Shown here: positions 12,292-23,299 of the stretch, one piece after another
How positions within the stretch are numbered: position 1 is the stretch's first letter
Layout: every line of letters starts with the position of its first letter
DNA from: Cyathus striatus
Taxonomy: Eukaryota; Basidiomycota; Agaricomycetes; Agaricales; Nidulariaceae
Length of the DNA: 64,000 nt
Reading direction: 5' to 3'
NCBI GenBank assembly: GCA_025738555.1
Contig: JAOVFP010000003.1
Location: 6,653,501-6,717,500 of the forward strand
Program-made: the position numbers and the translations under genes
Notes under the pieces: generated by a model
Database searches by the model: none
Seen by the model: the letters and a program-made list of their open reading frames with translations, nothing else
What the model was told of the DNA's origin: nothing

Positions 12292-12603
12292 CAGAGCTGG
12301 ATCCTACTGCAGCTTCCAAATCCAAGAATGACTTGAATGGCATATTAAGTAGTATTCGTTGTTGTGTTCAGTAGGAGCTCACCTCTATCTTAGCTTTTTT
12401 CATTGTAGTCAGCTGAAAGAATATCATTCAGCTATTAAGATACTCATATAAATGGATCCTTTCACCTTCGCCTTCACGTTTTTACTTTTTGACTCCCTAG
12501 GCTGCAAGATTGGTATTTCATCATCAGGGTCGTTGAACCACTGTATTTCGCTAGCGTCCTTCAATGTGCCGTTGGGGTTTTGAGCACAATTTTCCAAATT
12601 CAT
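10557..12603 (-). pseudogene. Spt5-like protein with NGN and KOW modules
   Basis: Read on the minus strand, the likely start is at 12603 (MNLENCAQNPNG). An exon encoding a run of nine Asp (12250-12329, from a CATCAT microsatellite) gives an acidic N-terminus. The exon at 11866-11570 contains GHVYIEGCSLEAVQK and YSWVRFKG, resembling the NGN domain of Spt5. Two KOW-like motifs follow: VRVISGVHKGSVGMVTNV (about 11035) and IRIRAGALKGTLGILKDV (about 10650). Spt5 is a transcription elongation factor that binds RNA polymerase II. Short GT-AG introns are visible between modules. Two in-frame TGA codons, one ahead of KLLDTDDYY and one ahead of MDPYWDHYG, suggest decay. It is shorter than canonical Spt5, so it is more likely a divergent multicopy relative than the essential gene. 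Confidence 0.6.
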
Positions 12604-12726
12604 ATTATACTAATTGTAGGTCAACTCTACAGGTATTCTAACTATGGCTTAGCTTCACGTATCTAAGTGACGGAGGGGACAGAGAGGAAAGATTCGAACG
12701 ATGCATTCGTCATGCCTTTTATTACA

Positions 12727-12874
12727 GGGCCTCATGTTAGGGCAGGCTGTAATTACACGTGACCTGAGATTTGCATACTATTATAGTAAGTTCACTACTA
12801 ATAGTAGTAGTTGTACTAGTACTTAGATCTACGATGGGATCATGTGACATAATGACCTGCTCTAACATGAGGCC
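12727..12874. repeat. Imperfect inverted repeat, MITE-like
   Basis: Arms of about 40 bp at 12727-12765 and 12838-12874 are imperfect reverse complements, sharing GGGCCTCATGTTAG and related blocks. They enclose about 75 bp. The size and structure fit a small palindromic MITE, but I found no target duplication. Confidence 0.5.
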
Positions 12875-12879
12875 CTACC

Positions 12880-14700
12880 CCAAAGCTATCGCGACACTAA
12901 TATTGCTCTCTTTCCTTCTTACACACCTGTCCTGCTGCACTCTGTCTCTGCTTCTGCCTGCCAATCACTCACCCGTGTTGCTAACACCATCTTACAGGTT
13001 TTCCAATTATAATCTGGTCTCCTTCAAACTCCCCTTGCATGGTGCATCAAAATCCAATGATGGATGTAAATGTAGATGCGGAGGCTGATGCTGGGGTCGA
13101 GATTGTGGATGGGGCTCGAGGGGTTGAGGGTACAGCTGGAGATGTGAAGAATGGCATGGGCAGGAGGAAGAAGAGAATGAACCATTGGGTGATACAGATG
13201 GCGGGTCTTGGCCGATTTTTTGTCAGGGGAGGGTATAGGTTTCATTTATTTTAACATATCATTTCTCATTGTCATAGGTTTTGAGTCAAGATCGTGGATG
13301 GTGAACTTGGTGCCAAGAAAGGTAAGTTGCTTATGCTCATGCATGCACTCTTTGCTGACTGTTACTGGTCCTTCTCGATACTCTCACACTCCCCTACCTT
13401 CCTTAACATCACCTTCGATGCATTTGCCAAGTCGTTACTCATAACGCCAGCTGCGGATGCCTAGCTGTTATAGACTCCAGAAATGGCTCGATTTTGGAAA
13501 TGCCGGGAGTTGGACTCTGGCTAGGGAAGGGGATCAGCAAGGAGAGGACCATGGATGTCGATCGTGGCATGGAGAAGGGTGGGGTAGCCTCAGATGAGCT
13601 GGAGCGCGTTTACACGTAAGGATTTGCTGGGTGTCAGCCAGTTGCCAAGGGAAGAGGAAGAGGAGGAGGCTGAAGTGGAGATTTCATGATCGAATACACT
13701 TACAGTGGCCTTGTCGCCACATGCCCATCCACCAATATCTATCAAAGAGCTTCCTGTGTCTGGTGATGGTGACATCAAGATGGACGAGCCTGACATTCAG
13801 CTCACACATTCGATTCATGGGCTTGGAGAGGAGAGACACCTATCTCCGCTTCCTGTACATGAAGAGCATTCTCCTCTTCTGTCTATTGCATCGTTGCCAA
13901 CTCCTACCCGCCACACTCCGCCTTGCCTATGCCAATCTCTCCTCTTTCCCCAAGCCCTTAGCCCATGGGAGACTTTCCATTCGGTAATAACACCCAGGCT
14001 CTGTCGCCCATCGTTCCCCATTGCCAACTTCATGGTTCCCCAAGCCCACTAGCATTGTCACCTATATCCACAATACTGTCATCACCGATGGTATGAAGGA
14101 CAGGATGAGTGTCTGCCTTCACCTGATGTAGCCATTCAGTCACCTTCTCATGGGCCTCTTGCCTCTGCTCCACCTATCTTCTCTTTCGTTCTCCATTCTG
14201 CTATCATCTCCTCTCACACCTCTATCCGATATGCCACAAGAGGCATCCATTCCACAAGATACTTCTCCCTCATCGCCATCGTCTCTGCTTCAATCAGCCT
14301 TCACTCCCAAAGTCAAGTTGATCTTCAAGGACTTTGCACTGCAGAAGAAGAAGCGGGAAGAGGAGGATACTCATACTAGCATTCAGACACTCCACCACTC
14401 ACATACAAGATTACACATGAGGCCAAGGTGGGGCTGGTTTTGCCATTGATCCCTCACCTTTACTGAGCAACACTCCACCCTCTGTATCTGTTGACCTGCC
14501 TCTGCCTTTCGATCTGCCTCCACACAAGCTTCAGCATCAGGAGCAACAAAATAAAATCCCCGTCTCATGTCTACATCTAGAACTGTCTCCCATTTCTCCA
14601 CTGTATCCAGGGGCTCAGCATCTTCTGCAGCCAAGTCCTGCCAGTAGAATGGTTGAATTAGTGGGTTCAGCGATGTGTTTGGTGGTATTTTGAGCATTAT
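12880..14700 (+). pseudogene. Relic of a Ser/Pro-rich, probably nuclear protein
   Basis: This stretch is clearly more GC-rich than its surroundings. Plus-strand frames show compositionally biased, disordered-type coding: DGDIKMDEPDIQL and HLSPLPVHEEHSPLL (13700-14000), TPKVKLIFKDFALQKKKRE (about 14308-14360), and then SVSVDLPLPFDLPPHK (about 14480-14530) in a shifted frame. A basic helix like KDFALQKKKREEE reminds me of segments in fungal chromatin proteins, but I cannot name the gene. Stops and frameshifts separate the pieces, so I read it as a decayed gene or gene fragment. It could be a captured host-gene piece. Confidence 0.35.
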
Positions 14701-15934
14701 TGGGTGGACATTTGGTGTGTTTATTCTCTAGGTTTTGTCTTTGAGTTGTGGGGGGAAGAAGGAATTATTGAGATGTTACTAGATTTCATGAGTAATTATT
14801 CCGCCAAATAAATCTTCTGTGAGTTACTTTGTGGATTGAATATAGCTAGTGGGGCCCTTTAGTATGGCCACTCAGTCTTGGAACACACTGAGCAACCTCT
14901 GTTTCACTAACTATCCTCATAAGCTTTGTGTGTGCTATGAATACTGTATACTCAAATCAAAGTGTCTTGATCGACTTGTGTATACACAACCACACCCACA
15001 TCTCTTCAGTATCTTAAATATAGTAACGAATATAAATTGATATGTAGACACTGCATTTGGTGATCATGAAGACACTTGAATTAGTAGGCCATGTAGGAAA
15101 CAATAATGTGATTCGAAAATCAGTCAAATCACCATGTAGTGCTGCCATAGAGTGTAATAAAGTGACAGTGAAGCAAAAGTTTATGTCACTGATATGCTTC
15201 ACAGTTGGCAGTGCTGTGAAGCACTGTGATTCTGAAGTGACAGCGCTCAGAAGTAATTACTTATCTAATTATTAAGGGACAGAATAAATGCTCTGAAGCG
15301 CCAGTGAGCGGAAACAAACAAGTGCTTTGAAATGCAACAGCAGGATCTTCACAGTCAATTCACAGTGCATCACAAGGACTGTGACACACTGTGTAGTATG
15401 ACTGAGTTTGAAATCTTGCAGTGCAATTACGGTCCCCGCACAGTCACTGCACTGTGGTGGCAGCACAACCCCATGTGCTATTTGATGCATGCAAAGTCAT
15501 TATTAGAACATTTCATAAGTCTACCAATAACACATCAGTACAGATATTCCTGATTTACGACTCTTGCACCACACCTATCCATCCCATTGATCCTGCATAT
15601 GGTAATAGACATACAGCCTGTCAGCTCATTCACCAAATGGCAAATACTCCAGTAAGCAGTTAGTGCGTGTTTTATTTATGGGGCTACTAAAAAGGAGTTG
15701 GATCGAAGTTGATGCATGAGGGGATACTATGTAATTCATATGCATGGCTAGTACAGTCTTCCTTTTATTTGTCAATCAAGTAGTGTTCAGATGTTGGCTT
15801 TGTGATTATTCTACTTTAGGAATATTTTACTGATGGATGAAATCACCTTTGCGAGGAGGTGTGACAATCGGTGATCCTTCAGGACCTTTTCCCATATAAA
15901 TGCATGCACAGATCTGGTAGAACATACTGCAATC
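14701..15934. other. Non-coding stretch, CACTG/CAGTG-rich in the middle
   Basis: No convincing gene was seen. Between about 15120 and 15470 the pentamer CACTG or CAGTG and related CACAGT/ACTGTG recur many times, including a hairpin GCTTCACAG / CTGTGAAGC (15196-15204 and 15214-15222, 9-nt loop). The last few hundred bases are presumably the promoter side of the WD40 gene at 15935. Confidence 0.45.
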
Positions 15935-17481
15935 ATGGATCCCATCTATGTGAAAGCTTGGTCTTGCAGAGGTGATACCAATGGTTCAATCAATATCATG
16001 TCATTCTCACCAGCAGGCGACTTTCTGGTGAGCAGAGGCAAGGACAGTATCATCATTATCTATGCTGTCTACATGAGGGCTATTTTGCATCGCATTCCCA
16101 TTCACTCCTCCATACTGTCCCTTAAGTGGGATCTATCAAGGAAGAACAGAATCTTCTGCAGGTGCACAAATGGAGTATGCATCATTGATAACTTCAAGGT
16201 ATATGTCTGATCTTTTTACTTTGAAAATTACTAATTTAATGGCATTTACTAGACTGGGATTACTAGGGTGTTAACAGGAACTCAGAATGCCCCAGCCTAT
16301 GCTCTTGGTGTTGCTATGTCTGGCCAACAGCTTGCCCTCACAATTGGAAATAAGGTCCATATTGCACAGAAGCTTGCCGCCAGTATGCTTTCTGAAAATC
16401 TTATGTGTTTGGATATATTCTAATTATCAAAAGGAAACTTTGCTACTTCCAACATCCTACCGGATCCTGACTCTCTCCACCCTGAGGAGTCTGGAAATAG
16501 TGTTCAAGCTTGCTCATTAGACTACCATTTGAGTGATGCGAGACTTCTTGTAGCATACCAGTATCATGGCATCATGTAAGTTCATTTTAGTTATATAGTA
16601 TCAACTCCTTTGCAATAACTTTTCTTTATACAGCTGCTGGTCCCCTGATGAAAACATTCAATTATGGAAGATCATTTCCCTGTTTAAGAAACTGTAAGCT
16701 TAGATCCTATTAATTACAATGTTATCAATCATCATAATCTACAGCGGATGTGCCTCTTTATCGCTAAATGCAAAACACCTTCTCATCTCAGACTTCAAGG
16801 GGGGTATGACTACATACTCACTCGATACGCTCCAAAGCGCGACTGAAGTTCTTTATTTTAACATTGATACAGGACAAGCTCACGATGAGCCGCTCGGTAC
16901 AATGTTGTTAAACGATGGGTCCCATGCGTGTGGTAGTTTGCTCAGTTGGCTTACAATCTGGAGCATCAAATGCACTACTGTGTCTCAAGTTTTAGAAATT
17001 GATCATAAGTATAATTGGATATCTTGTTATTACATTCACCTTACATTGCCTATTTAGAGGCGCCAGTGAAGGCTGTAGCAGTATTTCATGTCTCTGAGTA
17101 TTTTGGCTTGCCATTGACAATCACGATGTAGAACCTTCACCCCCAAGGAAGCCCTAATGATCTGTTTGCTGCCGCAACCACCGGGCCGAAGCTGCAGATC
17201 AAGGTGTGGGTAGCGAGAATGAGTACATTATTTATAGCTACTAATCAGATGCACACTGAAATTTGAACCAAAATCATTCAGAGCAATCATCTAGTACTCA
17301 TATTCAGACTGCTCAGGAAAAGTGGAAGGTAAATATTCTAGTATTTCTTAACATGCATGCTCATTTTCAAATCTTGCACAAGAACATGTGCAAAGAAGAC
17401 AGTCTAGCATTCAAGACTGCTCAATTCGCTATGGCCATATTAGGTCTTTTTGTATTTTCATGGCTTGCTAGTCACATTTGA
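15935..17481 (+). CDS. WD40-repeat protein, copy 2, with C-terminal membrane segment
   Basis: The start ATG at 15935 opens MDPIYVKAWS, parallel to copy 1. Exons fit 15935-16198, 16253-16382, 16434-16575, 16634-16693 and 16745-17008 with 49-58 nt GT-AG introns at the same positions as in copy 1. Blades include INIMSFSPAGDFLVSRG and CWSPDENIQLWKI. A following exon near 17058-17204 reads AAATTGPKLQIKVW. The last exon, after an intron near 17330, encodes FAMAILGLFVFSWL just before the stop at 17481, a good single-pass membrane anchor. The frame joining exons 5 and 6 is not resolved. It could be a propeller scaffold facing the cytosol from a membrane, by inference only. It is the best preserved of the three copies. 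Confidence 0.65.
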
Positions 17482-17942
17482 AACTATGTCACTAAATGTT
17501 GTATTTTATTTGTGACTAAATACATGAGTCTTTCGGCATTGATGACTTACTGTAAGAAATTTCATTTGTCAGATTAGTCATCGGATTCAGAGTGATGGAA
17601 AGGTGATGGCTATTTGCCAATTTGGAAAAACAACAGATGGTTGAAAATAGATAAATCATTGAATCATGCAGACACTGACGAGATTTCCTTTTGCATAAAT
17701 GTAACCCATGTAGTCGGCTTTGAGTTCTAAGTTATTTCACCAGTCATCACTGGTAATGATTGTAAAAAATCATTAGCATCGCATGTGCTGCATGGACTTG
17801 CATGTGGCTGTGAGATTCTTCTTGGTCACATATTATATCGACCTCATTGACATCATACCACATTCATATACTTAAGATACCTGCTTCAAAAAATCTATCT
17901 CACCAATATAAAATCAGTCTGAAAGTACCTGTCTTCAGCTAA
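17482..17942. other. Stretch without a supportable gene
   Basis: AT-rich spacer between WD40 copy 2 and the Tnp2-like transposase. No motif, RNA gene or shared repeat was recognised. Confidence 0.4.
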
Positions 17943-20887
17943 ATGCCAATGGCTCCATCAAATACCTTTCCTAAACTTTGTCAATGCAACATCTGCTCAA
18001 TACATACAGTATTAGATTCTGAATCAATGGAAAGGATACCAGGACTAATGTTAAAGTGTGGCCCTTGGTTGAAGCATCAGAAGGACTACAGCAAGTGCCA
18101 AAAGCAAAATCTACAGCAAGAATTTCGAGAGCAATTCAGTGATGCTGTGATGAATGCTACTGTTGAACTAGCAAGACCTACTGTGCCTGGGAATCCTTTA
18201 TTTTCATCTGGGGGGGGAGATATGGATATAGACATAGATACTCGTCCATCAGGTATGCTTCAAGTTATATAAATTAATTTGATATCTTATCTTTTGATAC
18301 ATGTAGCCCCACTTGGAAACATCAGTCAACTTTTCCAGCCTTCTGGCAAAGGCACTTCAGATATCAATATTGCTGAAGGACCGAGGGGCCATCGCAACCT
18401 TGATTTTCTTCCCACTCAAGAACAAACCCATGAGTTACCAGTTGTATAAATATTTACATTGTCGTCAATCAACCAACAGGGGCCAACATGCTAGCCACAA
18501 TTCGCACTTATCAACAAGAATTCTTGTGTCAGAAGGATAATTTCGTCATTCAAACTATAGTATTTGAAGAAGAAGATCGTGAACATTCCGAGGATGTCAT
18601 TCCCGAAATTTTCTGCAGAAGGAATCTAACACTTAGTTATTATAAGGTCTGGATTACTGAAGCAGTAGCATTCCTTGACCAGAATGCTTATCCAGGAGAT
18701 AATGAACTCGAATCCACGAAGTTACAGACTATTGGAGACATGCAAAGTCACCTGAGAAGTTTAGATGATACCATATGAACAACTTGGAAGCTCTGGTGCG
18801 CAGTGAATAATGGGGAGCACTTGCCAATCCCAGAAGTTATTGATTGTTGTGAGATATTTCCTAAAGCTATTGTATATTCGTAAACTTAATTAAACTAAGC
18901 ACACTTTCACCGCCATTGGTCTCAGATGGAAGCCTTGCCTGGACCTCTATTAGCATGCTTAGCAATGCTGGTCATTCTTCATCTCTTATCAGGACTAGCA
19001 CGCCTGGGTAGCAACTTCCTTCTCTCTGCTTTGCAAATAATAGTCACAAGCTCTTGTGTCACTTACATCAGTAAACTTGATATTTGGACTAAGATAGAGG
19101 ATCCTTTAGGAGTTCTCAGTGGGGCCTCTAGTTTTCCAGTGGATATACGTACAGCAATGCAAGAATTTGACTTAAATCCTGATGTGGTCAAATATGCATG
19201 CTGTTCTAGATGCTATGCTTTGTATGTACCATCGGGTTTGGGAGTGAATAAGTATCCAAAAACTTGTACATTTCAAGCATTTCCTGAGGAGGACCTTTGT
19301 AGTGAAGAGATAATGCACAACAAGGAGCACAGCATATTGACTGTGCCAATCATGCCTTTCAAGTATCAGTCTATGGAATCTTGGCTAGCCCAAATTCTTT
19401 CAAGGCTGGGATATATTGAGAAGATGAAAAATATACCACATGTTTATAATGATTCCCCACCTATCTAAAAAGATGTATTCAATAGCACTGTGTATCACTT
19501 GTTTTTAGGTCCTGATGGAAAACATTTCTTCGATAGCCCTGAGGGTGAGTTGCATCTTAGTTTCTCACTCATGAAAGCAAGCAGGAAAACATAGCTTGGT
19601 TGGTGGAATCTATATGGTTTGCATGAATTTGCCAATTCATATGCAATACCAGATAGAGAATGTCGAAAGGAGGGAAGCTGATTGCAGATCAGTGGCGGAC
19701 ACTCTGCACTGTAAGTTTGGTGATTACTCTAATTTGTGTGTGGAGTCAAGAAGAAGTGTCCCCCCACCAAAAGAATTTGTTGGAAAACTACCTTGCATTA
19801 GTAACTGCTATCAGGTGGAGCACTATGCATTCAGTATTGTACAGAAATATCAAGATCCTTGAGGAAAATCTACATTCATATTTGAGCTCATTTATCACTC
19901 TGTTTTCAGCTGAAGAACTGAAACCAAACCATCACCTTTGTATGCACTTGGCAGAATGCATGAGAAATTTTGGACCAGTACATGGTTGGTGGACATTTGT
20001 GTTCAAGTGGTACAATGGTATCTTGCAAAAAATAAATACTAATAGTAAATTTGGTAAGCTGTTGATACACTTTAATACTGATGAAGTCAATTATTAATAC
20101 AATTTACTATACAATTAGGTGAGTTAGAACTCACATTTCTTTGAACCTTTTGCTGGGGAGGAAACTTGAAAGCTTTAATGTCATGCGACAGTATACCGGA
20201 GGTGCTTGAGGAACTTAAGCTAGCTTTTCACCATTTTTATGAGACGGAATTGAAGGGAACATTAATCAGTGATCTTCTTGCACTTGGAGCAGGCCGTGAA
20301 CTGATTCAGAAGGCAACTTGGAATGTAACGAAGTGTGATTACACCCTTTCGGATAACAAATATAATGTGCTCCTAGTATTGCTGAACAGGACAAACATGG
20401 GGTTACATTATGTTCAGCACACTGCTGCTTGCACTGACGATTCGTTCCCTGTAAGCCCTTATGTCCAACTATATCATCAGATCAGGAGTCAGGGAATAGC
20501 CTACTGTACTGCCCAAGAGTCCATTGGAAATTCACAGATACTGTTCCAGATGGATGTTGGCTTATGTTCTGGGCAGATCAAGAAGATATTTGTTCATCAA
20601 TGACAGCTCCATGAAGGTATTGTGGTCAAATACTTCATTATTGCTAGGAAATATCACGATTTGGAATCACTTGCAGAGTGGAATCTCAACCCATACCAGA
20701 AGTATCCATTACTACAAGTCCAACTGACATATAGCGACCTTTCAGAAAATATTTTCATCATCCATCAGGAGGATATCATTTGCCACGTTGTTACTTGCCC
20801 ATATGACAGTTCGAATTCTAAGAAGGTCATCTTATCATTACATAGGATGCAGACCTATTGTCTTTCATTTGCTCCCTTACTGAAATA
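17943..20887 (+). pseudogene. Tnp2-like CACTA transposase, centrally deleted
   Basis: The N-terminal exon has cysteine-containing sequence (LCQCNICSIHTVLDSE), then exons after acceptors near 18306 and 18481. The middle part, 18926-19620, matches the family pattern seen in basidiomycete Tnp2 proteins: PVDIRTAMQEFDLNPD, CCSRCYALY, MESWLAQILSRLGY, GPDGKHFFDSPEG, and NLPIHMQYQIENV. Right after IENV the frame shifts into GGKLIADQWRTLC (19665 on), a region that normally lies several hundred residues later. The central catalytic part is therefore missing. The C-terminal region follows: LPNHH-like HLCMHLAECMRNFGPVHGWW, then VKYFIIARKYHDLES with an in-frame TGA before it. The function would have been cut-and-paste transposition of a CACTA element; this copy cannot be active. 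Confidence 0.75.
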
Positions 20888-21440
20888 AATTGTTAACAGA
20901 ATCAATCATAAGACTGTCCAATATATATGAGAACACAATGAGGGCTGCAGTAAGGTTCAACTACTTACTGATCTTTGGACTTCACTAAAGTATATCTTCA
21001 GTACAGCCATAAACATTTTAATTCAATAAAGAAATAAGGCCGGCAAGCAGCATCACCCACTACCTTACTTTTTACGAGGATGAGTGAGAAGTTGAACAAA
21101 TAGTATATTACCATAAATTTATGTAGTACAGAGAAAATGTAACAGAGAGTAAAAAGAATATTTATACCATACATACCAAACTGGGAAAGGGCACTTATGG
21201 CTAATGTTGCCAATGTTCAAATTCAACAGTTCCTTCTGATTTTTCCTCCCCTCCTGATTCCCTCACCGCTCTCAATTCAAAGAACAAACACAGAACTGTG
21301 AACACAAAGAAGCAAATGGAAGTAAATGTCCAGTTTCATAGCTCCAGTAAGTTGTAGCATTGTATTCTGTATCAGACTTCTATTCAATTCCATCATGAAC
21401 ACAAAAAGTTCTGTGTAGACATGATACATGCGGTACATAC
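20888..21440. other. Stretch without a supportable gene
   Basis: This follows the Tnp2-like relic and may contain the 3' end of its element. I found no terminal CACTA motif with a matching partner, nor any other gene. Confidence 0.35.
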
Positions 21441-22020
21441 TATTTATTGTTCAAGCAGCAGGTTCAAACGAACCTGCCCTTTGAAGGGGCCCAAGCTTTT
21501 CATTCCACTTTCCAATGCGATAGAGTCCACTGTAACTCTAACGAGCTCCAGCACACCAATTCCGATTCCTACACAGCTCAATGCTATGCTGGTAGTGAGC
21601 AAGGCGTAGACACAAATGTCGGAGGTGGTGGTGTTGGTGTTGGACTGGGGACAAGGTGTCAACAATGACAGTGGTGGGCAAGTGGTAGAGGAGGAGGGGG
21701 AGAGGGAGGAAAAACGGTGGTGGTGCTGTTGTGCCAGAATGAGGGTGAGAAGGAGAAAGGAGAGGAGGGAGGTAGTGGTGTGACACCAAGACACTAGCAA
21801 TAGGAGGGGGGTGTGACATTACACATGGTGTCAACGATACTGTGATGCCATTGTTGAGGTGGTGGGGGTGGTTGGGGTAGGGGACTTGTGGTGGGCTGCA
21901 TGACATGGTGTTGACGTCGATCTGACCAGAGGAACGAAAGGTTAGCCATTGTTGTCATGATGCAGGGGGAATATATAGGAGGGAGAATATGTCGCCCATA
22001 AGTGTCAGCCAAATTTATCA
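21441..22020. repeat. Purine-rich low-complexity region
   Basis: Long GGAGG/GGTGG-rich stretches on the plus strand with recurring pieces such as gtgtcaacgat and catgatgcaggggg. Similar composition and words recur at 32145-33130 (gtgtcaacaatg, tgatgcagggag). Overlapping open frames on both strands have biased composition and no motifs. Confidence 0.5.
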
Positions 22021-22108
22021 TTTAACAGCAGTGTTAAATGATATGAGATATCATATAAGGCCTATGTTATATGAGTGAGGCATATATTGTACATAGTATA
22101 TAGGTTAC

Positions 22109-22580
22109 TCATAAAAACTCATTACTTCTTGTATTATATTGTTATTGTAATACTAGTGTGTGTACTCATAAGCACTCATTACTGGTGAACTCATAAGCAC
22201 TCATTACTTTATATTTCCTATTGCTATTGTAATACTAGTATGTGTACTCATAAGTACTCATTACTTTATATTTCCTATTGTTATTGTAATACTAGTATGT
22301 GTACTCATAAGTACTCATTACTTTATGTTTCATATTATTATTGTAATACTAGTATGTGTACTCATAAGTACTCATTACTTTATATTTCATATTATTATTG
22401 TAATACTAGTATGTGTACTCATAAGTACTCATTACTTTATGTTTCATATTAGTATTGTAATACTAGTATGTGTACTCATAAGTACTCATTACTTTATGTT
22501 CTCAATTATTACTGTAATGCTTCCTATTATTATTTAATAGTAAAATGTGTACTTATAAGTACTCATTACTTTATGCTTTC
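22109..22580 (+). repeat. 57-bp tandem repeat array
   Basis: About six near-identical units of 57 bp plus degenerate edges. Each unit contains gtgtactcataagtactc, attactttat, tattattattg and taatactagtat. Because 57 is a multiple of three, it yields repetitive open frames in more than one frame. These are not evidence of a protein. Confidence 0.9.
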
Positions 22581-22800
22581 TATTGTTATTAATGTATTGC
22601 TATTACAGATTATTAGTTGATCTACGTTTCACATATTTCTCACGCTTCGCATTTGTCACATACTTCACGCATGTCACGTTCGTCACGTGTCACGCATATT
22701 CCCATGCATCAATCATACATTTCCCACACATCATATTTGTGACAATTTTCAAGCGTGTCACGTCTGTCACAATTTTCCCACACTACGCATATATCGCACC

Positions 22801-23120
22801 TGTCACGCTTTAGCGCGTTTGTCACGCTTTAGCGCGTTTGTCACGCTTTAGCGCGTTTGTCACGCTTTAGCGCGTTTGTCACGCTTTAGCGCGTTTGTCA
22901 CGCTTTAGCGCGTTTGTCACGCTTTAGCGCGTTTGTCACGCTTTAGCGCGTTTGTCACGCTTTAGCGCGTTTGTCACGCTTTAGCGCGTTTGTCACGCTT
23001 TAGCGCGTTTGTCACGCTTTAGCGCGTTTGTCACGCTTTAGCGCGTTTGTCACGCTTTAGCGCGTTTGTCACGCTTTAGCGCGTTTGTCACGCTTTAGCG
23101 CGTTTGTCACGCTTTAGCGC
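22801..23120 (+). repeat. 19-bp satellite, about 17 copies
   Basis: The unit TGTCACGCTTTAGCGCGTT repeats in exact register at 19-bp spacing. Virtually all units are identical until the last, which degenerates. It contains three CpG dinucleotides per unit in an otherwise AT-rich, CpG-poor neighbourhood. Confidence 0.95.
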
Positions 23121-23299
23121 ATTTGTCATGCTTTCATGCGTGTCACGTGTCACGTTTGTCATGTTCTTCATGAGTGTTACACTCTTATGCATGTCACACA
23201 TCTCACATCTATTTGTCATGCATTTCATGCTCGTCACAATGCATTTGTCATACTTTGTATGCACGTCACACATCACATAAGTCACATCTGTTTCTTATG

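Noticed and set aside
12055..12331. Poly-Met and poly-Ile open frames
   Set aside because: They are other-frame readings of the CAT microsatellite that encodes the Asp run in the Spt5-like gene.
21444..21906. Pro/Ser/His-rich proteins on either strand
   Set aside because: These are mirror-image readings of purine-rich low-complexity DNA with no motif.
22240..22537. Repetitive proteins with a 19-residue unit
   Set aside because: The frames are open in two registers only because the DNA repeat unit is 57 bp. There is no start context, splice structure or partner.
22801..23120. CRISPR-like array
   Set aside because: Units are directly contiguous with no variable spacers, and the rest of the window is clearly eukaryotic. 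It is a satellite.
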